This document shows positions 1-10,672 of a DNA stretch of 64,000 nt, one piece after another. This DNA comes from Girardinichthys multiradiatus (Eukaryota; Chordata; Actinopteri; Cyprinodontiformes; Goodeidae). The DNA is taken from assembly GCF_021462225.1 (NCBI RefSeq), contig NC_061817.1, positions 3,222,751 through 3,286,750 of the forward strand, given 5' to 3'. The notes beneath the pieces were generated by a model. That model saw nothing but the letters and a program-made list of their open reading frames with translations, had not been told where the DNA came from and did no database searches. Position 1 is the stretch's first letter, and each line of letters starts with the position of its first letter. The position numbers and the translations under genes are program-made.

Positions 1-536
1 ACACTCGCATGTGCACTAAAACATAGTCTGTATGAACATGATGAGATACTTAGACGGCAGCAGTGTGAAAGTGATGTGTGTTTAATGTTATCCAGTTCCT
101 TTAATCTACTGCTTGCTGTACAGATGGGAGAAACAGATGGTAGTTCTGCCACATAGAGAAAGGGAGAAAGAATTCACAATAACTTTAAACTTAGTTCACA
201 TAAACTAGTAAGTAGAATACCAGTCAAACAAATGGCAAATACTGCTCCTAATCATGGTTCTGGCCTAGTGTGATGACAATGCATAACATTACACAGTAAA
301 TTAATGCATGCTTTCATCACTACATGTTTTTGTGTTTCATGTGAACATATGTAACCTTAAGCCATGTATTGTGAGGAAGACACTCTACAGCACCCTAGCC
401 ATTTCTAGCATTTTAAAGGCACCCCTGACCACAACATGTTATATTAACAACAATGCTTAAACATGAACTAAGAAAAATGCTCAGTGAAATGTGTAATTAA
501 CATTCTTGTAGTTTAACTAACTGATTGGATTGATCA
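1..536. other. AT-rich sequence, no gene recognised
   Basis: No open frame resembling a known protein and no repeat recognised elsewhere in the window. Probably anonymous intergenic or intronic DNA. Confidence 0.5.
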
Positions 537-700
537 AGATTTATAGATAAATATAGCTGAGTATCATCAGTACAACAGTGGAAATTTATCCCATGCTCTC
601 TCAAATGTACCAAGTAGATGCATATATCCAATTATGAGAATTGGCTTAAGCGCTGAACCCTGTGGTACTCCATAAGTAACCCTGGAATTTTTGTAAACCA
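537..700 (-). pseudogene. L2-type LINE reverse transcriptase fragment
   Basis: The nucleotide sequence parallels the better preserved L2 reverse transcriptase at about 58190-58340 on the same strand. It covers the stretch encoding the GVPQGS-like motif B and the approach to the YADDTQLYL motif C. Read on the minus strand it gives a recognisable but stop-interrupted GVPQGS-type segment. It is a small decayed scrap with no 5' or 3' end of the element. Identification rests on similarity within the window and on the L2 motif pattern. Confidence 0.6.
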
Positions 701-2357
701 AAGGTAGACAGAAGCATGAAGTAATGAACCAGACAGAGATAAAAAGCTCTTCTCCGGTTGTTATCTCTGTATTGTTTATTCTAATATTCTGAGATATGGA
801 GTTTTGATTTCCATGTGTTGTAAGATGTAATCAGTGGCAGAACTATTGAGCTAATTTACTTAAGTAAAATACCAATGCCAAACTGTAAAATAAATAAAAA
901 TTAAAAAAACAAGAACGTACGTATTGAACATGAAATAAAAATACTCATTGCACAGTAAAATGTTTCCTGTCATTGTGAAACCAAAGACTGCTGCATTAAT
1001 GTATATGTTGCATTTTACTGCTGTAAATGTTTTAGCTCATACTGTTGGGTACTTTAATTTACAGCAGTGCATCATAATAAGGATCACGCTTGTAGTATCC
1101 CTGTCCTTTAAAAACCATGTATCTCTACAAAGCCAACTTCTTATGAGCTTGGGGAACACCTTTCTATCGAAGGGAGTGGCAAATTTATCTTTAATAGAAG
1201 AAAATTTTTCTCAAACCAGAAAGGAACATTTTATCATTCAGTCACAAACATTCAAAATCAAAACATCTAAAGATATGTTGTGTATACATGATTATTTTAA
1301 GATGCAGTGAAGTATATGGATACAATTTCATTAAAGGCAAGTACTAAAGCACAAGTACCTCAAATATGTTATAAAATGGCTTTTTTATGGTTTACTATTC
1401 ACCATTTTAGAAGACAAAACGGAAATTGTTGAGATTTGAATTTTTATTTCTTAATTTCACCATCTGAGTTTTTTAATCTTGAAAACAGAGAAATTATGCA
1501 CATGTGATGTTGGCACCATGGCGTACTGCAGAATGATGGACAAATTCAATTTGGAGCCTAAATCTCTCTCTCTCTCTCTCCGGTGAGGTGATGGGCCTGT
1601 CCAGTAGGCAAATGACAGTCCTCTTCACACTCCATGTCTCTGAAGCTCATCTGCTGTTTCCAAGTCCATCCTGAAGTCTTTTCCACATTTAAATATGCAT
1701 GGTAAACTGAGAAGTTAAGGGAAATGTGTAACATAAACAACAATTGACAGCTAAGACCAAGATTTGCGGTGACGGCATTTTGTGGAGTTTACTTTTTGAT
1801 TAAACTGCTTGTAATTTTAACTGTTTGGTGTTTGTAGAAATGGTTTATATCAGCTTTTAGCCAAGACTCTGACGTCTTAGAGTATACCACACGTCTATGT
1901 TTAACTAAGGGAACGTAGAGCATTGAACGTTGAAAGAAATAAGCATAATTCCTCTCCAGGTTCCAGGGGAAGGATGGGGCTGAATAAATTAAGATCCCCC
2001 TCTGTAAAGACCTTATAAGTATTTAACACAAAATCAGATACGAAATCTGAGAAATGACCTTAAAATTAGGAGTATGGGCGATGGGCGATACTAGACAACT
2101 AATAGATGTATTTCTTTGCTTTGCAATTTGGATGAGAAAAACTAAAGGTTATATATTGAAAACAATTGTAGACTACTTTTTACTAACATATCCCTCTTGA
2201 TGCAGCCAGGTTTCAGGCTCCATGCTTGATAAAGGGCCTTGGCTATCTTCTGGTCCCCGGATTTAATTTCAGAAATCTGGTCACCTTAGTGGTGCCATAT
2301 ACCTCATAGAAGCTTGGGTTAGCAGATCTCAACAGAGATGAGTTGTGTGTTCAGTTT
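701..2357. other. anonymous AT-rich sequence with short CT repeat
   Basis: No coding region recognised. A short CT microsatellite lies near 1562-1580. The 120-codon open frame at 948-1310 has no recognisable motif and low-complexity, AT-rich codon content, so I do not call it a gene. Confidence 0.45.
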
Positions 2358-2571
2358 TCAGTTTATTTATTTATATAGCGCCAATTCACAACACACGTTG
2401 TCTCAAGGCACTTCACAACAGTCAGGTACATACATTCCAATTAGTCCTAACCATTGAACAGTGCAGTCAGAGTTAGTTATTTATTCAAATTGGATAAAAG
2501 GTTTTTCTGTCTAAGGAAACCCAGCAGATTGCATCCAGTCAGTGACTTGCAGCATTCCCTCCTCCTGGATG
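2358..2571 (-). mobile_element. L2 LINE 3' tail, 5'-truncated copy
   Basis: The sequence starts with the tail motif TTTATATAGCGCCAATTCAC and continues through the block with ACCCAGCAGATTGCATCCAG. Both occur in the same order at the 3' ends of the longer L2 copies at 19499, 57131 and, inverted, 7654. Only the last 210 bp or so is present, the usual outcome of incomplete target-primed reverse transcription. It is non-coding. Confidence 0.8.
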
Positions 2572-3184
2572 TGTCCTTTCTAGATAGGTTTTGCTGGCAG
2601 AGGGTGTACAGGAAAAGGAGTGTTTTCCAAGAGGGATGTATGTTCCAGCAGACTGAGCCCAAGGAAGTGCCGTATTTTAGTGGTGGGTGAAATCCAGACC
2701 AAGAAATGAGAAAGAAATTGGACCAGAAAGCCAAATCAGGCAATGTCAGGAAAGAAACCTGGAGAACAATCTGCTGACTCTTTTTTAGTGTCATGACAAC
2801 TGTAGAAAGCAGCATAAATAATTATTTCTAGCAATAATATAGGGCATTAAATACTTTTCTAAATATTTCTAAATGACTAATTGCACATGCAATTCTGAGA
2901 CGTCCTACACGTTAACCCAATAGTCTCTTGAAAATCAGATGAGAAAAAGGTCACCATTCACTGAGAAAAAAAATTGTGGTCACAACAGAAGGTCTACCTT
3001 GTAACATGGTGGCAGAATGTAGGAGTAGAGTTAGATATAGCAGTTAACATGTGTTGCGGAGAAGCTTGGGAAAGAGTGACAGCTTACCAATTTCCATATC
3101 TATTTTTATAATAAATTTAGAAACCATACAATGCCGGGTCTCCTTGGTATTACATTTAACATTCTTACATGAGTACCTAGCATA
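2572..3184. other. no gene recognised
   Basis: Overlapping short open frames on both strands have no recognisable motif. Nothing else can be supported. Confidence 0.4.
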
Positions 3185-3960
3185 CTGAATTCCCTTTGCC
3201 TGGATCAGGTTTAACACCTGAAGCCGTGATGCAGAAATCGAGAAAGGTGAGTTCATTCAGGCAGAACTGACATTTTTTTGTTTTCACGAAGAGGCCTGCA
3301 GCTTGTAGTCTGCTCAGAACTTCATCGAGGTCAACAAAGTGTTACTCGAAAGTTGGAGAGGCAATGACAATATTGTCAAGGTAGACTGCACAAGTTTTGT
3401 AGATGAGGTCGGCAAGGACAGAGTTCATAATTCTCTGAAAGGTTGTGGGAGCATTACAGAGTTCAAAGGGTAGCACGTAAACTGGAAGAGGCTGTATTGT
3501 GAAAAGGCTGTTTGGTCTGGATTCCTCCGCAACTTGCCAATAGCCTTCAGGTAAATCCATTGAGGACACAAACTACTCTTTTGCCAAACGGTCTAGCGAC
3601 TCGTCAACTTGTGGCAAGGGAAAGGAGTCCTTTTGAGTGACATGGTTAAGACCACTAAGCCCACACAAAATCTTAAGTCGGTTCCTGGTCTATTAATGAT
3701 GACTACAGAAGCAGCCCAGGGACTTGTAGGAGGTTCAGTGATGCCATCCATTTGTCACACCGGTTCCTTAATGACACATTTCTTAGCAGGTGATGTGTGA
3801 TAGGGTGGGAGGTTTACAGCTCCGCCAGTGTCCATTACATGATAGGTGAGTGATGTTCGCTCAAGATAACCATTAAACATAGGACCGAACTTAGACAGAA
3901 GGTCAAATAAAGCATTTTTTTTGTCCTATTGAAGGTTGGTCTCAGAAACCTTTGTTGCAA
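3185..3960 (-). pseudogene. Ty3/gypsy retrotransposon pol fragment (reverse transcriptase)
   Basis: The minus-strand translation gives, in order, the gypsy pre-RT and RT landmarks: a LxRTSLTYHVMDTG-like segment, SPAKK, SPWAASVVI, a DSFPLPQVDESLDRL segment, SMDLPEGYWQV, PFELCNAPTTFQRIMN, and then the HFVDLDEVLSRLQAAGLFVK helper region. This order is diagnostic for Ty3/gypsy polymerases. The reading changes frame at least once near 3650 and contains in-frame stops near 3570 and 3750. The catalytic YLDD box is YLDN here (within 3342-3569), so the second metal-binding Asp is lost. RNase H, integrase and LTRs were not found, so this is an isolated dead fragment. Confidence 0.85.
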
Positions 3961-4344
3961 AGTTTGAGGGTTAAGTGCTCATCTCCTAGGGAACAGGGGA
4001 TGTCATCCATAAACACCGTTCATAAAGTCTATCCTAAGATTTAAAGGAGTAAACATGTTTTGGATCATACTAGTAAAGGTTCTGTTAATGTAGCCAATAT
4101 TTAGAAAATATTTATTTAATATTATCAAGGTTAACTGGTGGGCCATTTAGTACAGTTTAAATGAGAGTACAGTTGCAAAACCTAAACTGTGTCATTGCTC
4201 TGTTGAGCAATCCATTCGCTTAGCTCTCAGTGGAAATGAGGTGATCACGTTGTCCTCAGTACATAAGGCAGCATTGGTGGTTACTGTAGAACCTAATCTG
4301 TGTTTGGCTTGTTTTAGTCCAGTTCAGCTTTCTGAGTTATGAAA
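3961..4344. other. no gene recognised
   Basis: Sequence between the gypsy relic and the L2 fragment. It may include more decayed gypsy sequence but shows no motif I can name. Confidence 0.35.
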
Positions 4345-4861
4345 AAATATTAGCTTCATCCAAACCCTCAATTTGTATGTTATACCCAATCCCAACCAAA
4401 TTATTTAAGAAAGTGTTTGAGTGTGAGTTTGGTTACTGCCCCCATTTTAAATATGGTTAATCTATCCTTAGTAAACATACCTCAGGCTTACTTATGCTGT
4501 AATTAAACTTTTACTAATTAAACCTCTTGATCAAAATGAATTACTAAACTACAGTGTGGGAGCATCTACACAGTAATGACCTGCCTGAAGAGTTTCAGCC
4601 AAGTTTCAGAGCTCATCATAGCACCGAAACAGCACTGGTGAAAGTTACTAGTGATATTCTCATGATCTCAGATAATAGATTTGTGTCTGAACTAGCCCTG
4701 TTAGATCTCAGTGCTGCAATTGATACAGTCGTATCATACTAGGCTGATTTAATTCTTATTTGTCCGACAGATTTCTGTTTGTTCATGTTAATAAAAACTA
4801 TTCTACATACTCCAGGGTTACTTGTGGAGTACGACAGGGTTCAGTGCTTGGGTTAATTCTC
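4345..4861 (+). pseudogene. L2 LINE reverse transcriptase, 5' half of an interrupted copy
   Basis: The sequence from about 4375 matches, inverted, the L2 region at 58600-58900, which encodes the IPTKLFKEVFP to ILEKI part of the RT. From 4554 a 62-codon frame reads FRAHHSTETALVKVTSDIL and LLDLSAAIDTV, equivalent to RT motif A (consensus LDLSAAFDTVDH). A frame change then gives RFLFVHVNK and GVRQGSVLG (motif B). The copy stops abruptly at 4861, where an antisense LINE tail begins. The L2 3' region resumes after 6089, so this looks like one L2 copy split by a later insertion, with additional loss of the RT centre. Confidence 0.75.
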
Positions 4862-6078
4862 TATCAGAATCAGCTTTATTATCATTTGTAGAGACAAACA
4901 AGGGATTTGACTCCGTTACACTTTGCTCTCAATAATAAAGAATATCTTTTTTAAATGTACATATATACATAATTACCTTTACAATGGAATATATCGTGAG
5001 ATAAGTCCAAGTATGCGTGGTGTTGTTCTGGAACTCTGACTGTCAGGTGTTCATCAGAGAAACAGCCTGGGGGAAGAAATTGTTTCTGTGGTGGCTGGTT
5101 TTAGCAGACAGCGCCGACCTGAAGGTAGTCTAAACAGTTTGTGTGCAGGGTGTGTGGGGTCCGTAGAGATTGTAGCTGCCGTTTTCCTGATCCTAGGCCA
5201 GTGTAAGTCCTGGATAGAGGGAAGGTCAGCCCTGATGATTCTCTCTGCAACCCTGATTGTTTGTTGCAGTCTGGACCTGTCCTGTTTTGTGGATGAGCCA
5301 AACCACACTGAGATGGATGAAGACAGGACAGACTGAATTATGGCATTTTAGAAAATGACCAGCAGCTCCTGTGGAAGGTTGTACTTCTTGAGTTGCCTCA
5401 GGAAGTACATTCTCTGCTGGGCCTTCTTCTGAACACTGTCTATGTGTGATGACCATCTAAGGTTTCGAGAAATGGTGGTTCCTAGGAACCAGAAGTAATC
5501 CACAGCAGACACAGTGTTGTTGAGGATGGTGAGGGGGTAGGTGGGTTGATGTTCTCCAAACGTCCACCATCTTCTCCACAGTCTTCAGTGGGTTAAGTTC
5601 CAGGTGGTTTTGACCATACCAGTGTACCAGCCGATCCACCTCCTGTTTGTGCGCAGACGTATCACTGCCCTGGATCAGTCCAATTACAGTGGTGTCATCT
5701 GCAAACTTCAAGAGTTTCACAGACGGGTCTGCTGAGGAGTGGGGAGAGAACACACCCCTGGGGGGGCGCTGGTGCTGATGGCTCTTGTATGGGAGAAGAT
5801 GCTCTCCAGCCTCACCTGCTGCTGCTGGTCCTTTAAGAAGCCGGTGGTTCAACACCAGTCGCTCAAACGATGTCATGACCACAGACGTCAGAGCGACAGG
5901 CCTGTAGTCATTTAGTTCTGTGATGGTGATTTTTTTTGGGTACTGGGATGATGGTGGAGCATTTGAAGCAGGAGGGAACCTCACACAGCTCCAGTGACTT
6001 GTTGAAGATCTCAGTCAAGATGGGTGCCAGTTGGTTGGTGCAGGCATGATGTGGAGACATTATCTCCCCACCGTGGTT
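4862..6078 (-). mobile_element. antisense jockey-superfamily LINE, 3' part, inserted in L2
   Basis: The minus strand encodes the 3' portion of a LINE related to the one at 60797-64000. In order it carries a segment with [42 protein letters not shown] and FERLVLNH, then a gap. Next come [17 protein letters not shown] (RT motif C) and NHLELNPLKTVE, and finally the C-terminal block with DRSRLQQ, RIIRADLPSIQDLHW and LFRLPSGRR. Frames 5908-6162, 5457-5984 and 5054-5308 are separated by frameshifts and stops. The RT centre, including motifs A and B, is deleted. The 3' end at 4862 carries the AGAATCAGCTTTATT-type tail of this family. Confidence 0.8.
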
Positions 6079-6088
6079 CCTAAAGCCT

Positions 6089-6173
6089 CTAGAAGTAGAA
6101 TGAGAGGCAGATCCTTTAGTTATCAGGCTCCTCTCCTGATAACTAAAGAATCCGCCTCTCATTCTATGTCTAG
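6089..6173. repeat. 39-nt inverted repeat (foldback) in L2 sequence
   Basis: Arms 6089-6127 and 6135-6173 are reverse complements at about 35 of 39 positions, with a 7-nt spacer. The arms contain L2 sequence (TTTAGTTATCAGG and its complement), so this is an inverted duplication of an L2 segment at the junction with the antisense LINE. Confidence 0.8.
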
Positions 6174-7654
6174 AAACTCTAGTTATCAGGCTCCTCTCCT
6201 GTGGAACCTGCTCCCAGTTTTAGTCTGTGAGGCAGACACCCTGTCTGCTTTTAAGGCTAGGCTTAAAACCTTCCTTTTTGATAAAGCTTATAGTTAGAGT
6301 GGCTTAGGTTATCCTGAGCTGACTCCGTAGTTATGCTGCTACAGGCTTAGGCTGCTGGAGGACATAATGACCACTTTCACTCTCTCTGCTACTTTCTCAT
6401 ACTACTCTCCAATTTTGCATTATTTGCTGTTATTTCAGCTTTTAACTTTATGTTCTCTCTCTTTTCTCTTCATAGAAGCTACACCTGGCCTGACTCTGTA
6501 TCTACCTGTGACACCTTCATGGAGGGGGGCATCGTCCAAGCTTCTGCTGCCAACAACTTAATGCTCACCTTCTACCGATGATACACTTGGCCCTGTCTTT
6601 CAGTGTTTAACCCTATTTTTTCTCCTAGACATAGCTACTGACTGAGCTTTTACTGTGACTGTGTGTGCTCTCACTCATACTCTAACCTTGAAAACTGGCT
6701 CAGAGTTTATCTGTTCTTTCTTTCTAGGTGAAACGACTAAAGGAGCTACATCCATTAACATTTACTTTTCCTTCCCATAGAAAGGACTCCTGGATCAGTG
6801 CTTCTTTGTTCTCTTTGTGTCTCTGCTCTGTTCTCTCAAACCCCCAGTCGGTCGTGGCAGATTGCCGCTCACACTGAGCCTGGTTCTGCTGGTTTCTTCC
6901 TGTTTAAAGGGAGTTTTTTCTCTCCACTGTCGCTACATGCATGCTCAGTATGAGGGATTGTTGCAAAGTCAATGCCAGTGACTGTCCACTTTTGCTACAT
7001 ACTCACCCAGGAGGAGTGAATGCTGCAAGTCACTGACTCGATGCAATCTGCTGGGTTTCCTTAGATAGAAAAACATTTTAACCAATTTGAATAAATAACT
7101 AAATCTGACTGCACTGTTGGATATTTAGGATTAATTGGAATGTATGTACCTGACTTAAAATCTGTATGATTCGACTGAATTGACTTAGCTCATTTTAAAG
7201 TTACCCACCTTTCACGCAATGCAACAGGACACAAACACTCGCCAATTATTTTTACCTCTGCCTTCCTCCCTCCCTGTTGGATGGAGTAGGGGAGTCAGGT
7301 TTAGCCTAAACCTGCTCAGTTATGGTTGAGGTGCAAACACACCCTCCATTTCTGCTACCTGTGCGACCACTTCTCTTTTATAATGGTTATAATCAGTCTG
7401 ACAGAGAGAGGTGCCCCCAATCCTTGTGGTTTTTAGTATAACAATGGCCACCAGTGGGCTCTAGATGGACAAACTTTATCAGTTCATTATTTTACTTAGT
7501 ACCCCTACATATAGCCCATTCTAAAATGGCCAAACTCTAACACTCAGTAGTTTATTCGAAACTCCCCAACAACCTCGCACCATTCCATGAAGTGCCTGCC
7601 TTGAGATGACATCTGTTGTGAATTGGCGCTATATAAATAAAACTGAATTGAATT
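6174..7654 (+). mobile_element. L2 LINE 3' terminal region
   Basis: It begins with the conserved end of the L2 ORF (LLWNLLPVLVCEADTLSAFKARLKTFLFDKAYS region, stop near 6297), followed by a long 3' UTR. It ends with the family tail, GAATTGGCGCTATATAAAT followed by AATTG repeats. From about 7195 to 7610 the UTR carries a module also present, inverted, at 57150-57430 but absent from the L2 copies at 2358 and 19499. This is probably the continuation of the copy begun at 4345. The small open frame at 6367-6561 lies in the 3' UTR and is not a gene. Confidence 0.8.
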
Positions 7655-7766
7655 ATCAGGTCCTGAGGCCTTTTTAGTTTTCAGGTGCTGAAAGAGCCTA
7701 TTATATCTTCCTCTGAGATCTAAGTGCAGGCAGGGGTTCTAAAGGTAGGGGGGTGATTGGTGTATA

Positions 7767-8176
7767 TGGCTGGGTGATATGGCCTAAAATCAATGTCTCG
7801 ATATGTTGAGCAGTTCACCTCGATAACGATAAATGGACGATAAACACTCTCCCGAATAAAGAATGTGATAGGCCAGCATAAATAATTCACAGCCAGTTAT
7901 ATTGATGGTATGAATCCCCTGGACTGGTTTTTCGCAATTATTTTTATTGCCACTTTAATTGACTTTAAGACTACTGCACCTGCAAATAAATGAAGTAACA
8001 ATCACAATAACAGATAAATCATCTCAATAGATGCCACACACAAACAGAATATAACAGCCAGTCACCCCCCAAAGATAAATCTATTAAGATAACTATGTTT
8101 GCGCTGTTCTCGGTAGTAACAGTGACAAGGTTCTCTACTGGTACTCTTTACTGTCTAGTACTGTCCCTCAAAAATA
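7767..8176. mobile_element. non-autonomous DNA-element-like repeat
   Basis: The start, GGCTGGGTGATATGGCC followed by a run of CGATA-type words, resembles the terminal region of widespread teleost non-autonomous DNA elements. No transposase is present and I could not define both ends. Classification is by recognition only. Confidence 0.35.
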
Positions 8177-8600
8177 AAATGAAGCCACGAATCTCTGTTA
8201 TCCGGCATCGGGATCATGTGCATGGACACGTGGGTCTTTGCAGCCAACAACAGAACATCTGCCTTTGAGGACAGTCATTATAAAGCGCATGTAAGGTAAA
8301 ACCTGGCGAGACGTGATTCTCTACTGAAAATTAAGTGGGTGAAGCTCCGCTTCAGTTGCTAGTCAGGGACGGGAGCCAGGTAACGTTGCTAGGTGCCAGT
8401 GTAATTGTGAGGTCACAATTACACAGCTTTTGAAACCATGCGTTTTCTAGAACAAATAAAACATTTATTTATAGCCAAAAAACGGCTGAATGTTTTTTTT
8501 TTTTTGCATTTGGATTGTTTGTAGAAGCATTAGAGACCCAAATGGAAGAATAAAAACTATCAAAAAGTGAATTTTGCATGATAGGTCCCCTTTAAGTGCA
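8177..8600. repeat. dispersed repeat, copy 1 of 2 in the window
   Basis: About 400 bp matches 28740-29150 in the same orientation over its whole length. Both share GTCTTTGCAGCCAACAACAG, a TGACGTCA/TGAGGTCA-like site beside CACAATT, and the end block GTGAATTTTGC...AGTTCCCC/AGGTCCCC. The terminal motif resembles the ends of hAT-like fish MITEs. No coding capacity. Confidence 0.6.
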
Positions 8601-9047
8601 GTAAATGTTTTGTACTGCACTTGTGTTTTCAGAATTCTATATGTACATTAATAAATGTTAAAACTAGACCTCTAACCCATATGTTGTGCAATAATGTATT
8701 TGGTTTGGCTATTAGCAACAATTAATAACGGTAATTAATAATTAACAATTATTAACAAATTATTAATAAAGTTGGAATATAAATTTTTTCAACAAAATAA
8801 CTAATCAGAGCACTACTGCTGGATAACAGGGATTTGTTTAACTATTAGCAGTTATTAATAATCATAAATAACAATTACCTATTAATAGAATTAATAATAT
8901 AGTTAGAATATACAACTTTTATTGAGACTAACAAATCAGGGCACCCCCTGGTCAGGAATCATTAACTTTCACTCCATCAGGTGTTGTCCTGTGAATACCA
9001 ACCCAATTTGGTGTGGTATTATAGAGCAATAGATGAAAGAGGAGATA

Positions 9048-9260
9048 CAGTGCCTTGCAAAAGTACTCGGCCCCCTTGAACTGGTCAACCTCTTGCCACA
9101 TTTCAGGCTTCAAACATAAAGATATAAAATTCCAATTTTTGTGAAGAATCAAGAACAAGTGGGACACAATCGTGAAGTGGAGTGAAATTTATTGGATGTG
9201 TCAAACTTCTTTAACAAAAAAAAAACTGAAAAGTGGGGCGTGCAATATTATTTGGCCCCT
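9048..9260. repeat. left terminal inverted repeat of the Tc1-like element
   Basis: About 213 bp from CAGTGCCTTGC to the GTGCAATATTATTTGGCCCC block. It pairs with 10460-10672 in inverted orientation, with few differences and a slightly longer A run here. Confidence 0.9.
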
Positions 9261-9434
9261 TTACTTTCAGTGCAGCAAACTCACTCCAGAAGTTCAGTGA
9301 GGATCTCTGAATGATCCAATGTTGTCCCAAATGACTGATGATAAATAGAATCCACCTGTATGTAATCAAGTATCTGTATAAATGCACCTGCTCTCTGATA
9401 GTCTCAGGGTTCTGTTCAAAGCGCAGAGAACATC

Positions 9435-10454
9435 ATGAAGACCAAGGAACACACCAGGCAGGTCCAAGATACTGTTGTGGAGAAGTTTAAAGCCAGATTT
9501 GGATACAAAAAGATTTCCCAAGCTTTAAACATCCCAAGGAGCACTGTGCAAGCAATCATATTGAAATGGAAGGAGTATCAGACCACTGCAAATCTACCAA
9601 GACCCGGTCGTCCCTCTAAACTTTCATCTCGAACAAGGAGAAGACTGATCAGAGATGCAGCCAAGAGGCCCATGATCACTCTGGATGAACTGCAGAGATC
9701 TACAGCTGAGGTGGGAGAGTCTGTCCATAGGACAACAATCAGTCATACACTGCACAAATCTGGCCTTTATGGAAGAGTGCCAAGAAGAAAACCATTTCCC
9801 AAAGATATCCATAAAAAGTCTTGTTTAATGTTTACCACAAGCCACCTGGGAGACACACCAAACATGTGGAAGAAGGTGCTCTGGTCAGATGAAACCAAAA
9901 TCGAACTGTTTGGCCACAATGCAAAACGATATGTTTGGCGTAAAAGCAACACAGCTCATCACCCTGAACACACCATCCCCACTGTCAAACATGGTGGTGG
10001 CAGCATCATGGTTTGGGTCTGCTTTTCGTCAGCAGGGACAGGGAAGATGGTCAAAATTGATGGGAAGATGGATGGGGCCAAATACAGGACCATTATGGAA
10101 GAAAACCTGTTGGAGTCTGCAAGAGACCTGAGACTGGGACAGAGATTTATCTTCCAACAAGACAATGATCCAAAACATAAAGCCAAATCTACAATGGAAT
10201 GGTTCACAAATAAACATATCCAGGTGTTGGAATGGCCAAGTCAAAGTCCAGACCTGAATCCAATCAAGAATCTGTGGAAAGAGCTGAAGACCGCTGTTTA
10301 CAAACGCTCTCCATCCAACCTCATTGAGCTCGAGCTGTTTAGCAAGGAAGAATGGGCAAGAATTTCAGTCTCTCAATGTGCAAAGCTGATAGAGACATAC
10401 CCCAAGCGACTTGCAGCTGTAATTGCAGCAAAGGGTGGCCCTACAAAGTATTAA
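9435..10454 (+). CDS. Tc1-like transposase, full-length frame with catalytic Glu replaced by Lys
   Basis: A 339-codon uninterrupted frame of the usual length for DD34E Tc1 transposases, starting at ATG and ending with the family signature AAKGGPTKY. The N-terminal part (about 1-110) is the paired-like DNA-binding domain, with a helix-turn-helix near 24-42 (KKISQALNIPRSTVQAII) and a GRPS linker at 58-61. The DDE domain has Asp152 in LWSDETK and Asp243 in QQDNDPKH. The third acidic residue should be at 278, 34 residues after Asp243, in NPIENLW. Here codon 10266-10268 is AAG, giving NPIKNLW. Since that Glu coordinates the catalytic metal, the protein is predicted to bind TIRs but not cut DNA. 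Everything else looks intact. Confidence 0.9.
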   Translation: MKTKEHTRQVQDTVVEKFKARFGYKKISQALNIPRSTVQAIILKWKEYQTTANLPRPGRPSKLSSRTRRRLIRDAAKRPMITLDELQRSTAEVGESVHRTTISHTLHKSGLYGRVPRRKPFPKDIHKKSCLMFTTSHLGDTPNMWKKVLWSDETKIELFGHNAKRYVWRKSNTAHHPEHTIPTVKHGGGSIMVWVCFSSAGTGKMVKIDGKMDGAKYRTIMEENLLESARDLRLGQRFIFQQDNDPKHKAKSTMEWFTNKHIQVLEWPSQSPDLNPIKNLWKELKTAVYKRSPSNLIELELFSKEEWARISVSQCAKLIETYPKRLAAVIAAKGGPTKY

Positions 10455-10459
10455 CGCAA

Positions 10460-10672
10460 GGGGGCCAAATAATATTGCACGCCCCACTTTTCAGTTTTTT
10501 ATTTGTAAAAAACGTTTGACACATCCAATAAATTTCACTCCACTTCACGATTGTGTCCCACTTGTTCTTGATTCTTCACAAAAATTGGAATTTTATATCT
10601 TTATGTTTGAAGCCTGAAATGTGGCAAGAGGTTGACCAGTTCAAGGGGGCCAAGTACTTTTGCAAGGCACTG
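10460..10672. repeat. right terminal inverted repeat of the Tc1-like element
   Basis: Inverted partner of 9048-9260. It begins at GGGGGCCAAATAATATTGC and ends GCAAGGCACTG next to the target TA. Confidence 0.9.

Larger units (their letters stand above)
9048..10672 (+). mobile_element. Tc1-like DNA transposon, 1,625 bp, full length
   Basis: The element is flanked by TA (9046-9047 and 10673-10674). Its ends are CAGTGCCTTGCAAAAGTAC and the near-exact inverted copy. Terminal inverted repeats of about 213 bp (9048-9260 and 10460-10672) are very similar to each other, indicating a young copy. One transposase frame lies between them. The element sits inside the LTR-like sequence 8682-11750 and so is younger than it. 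Confidence 0.95.

Noticed and set aside
9959..10244. Minus-strand open frames inside the Tc1-like transposase
   Set aside because: Shadows of the plus-strand gene; no motif.
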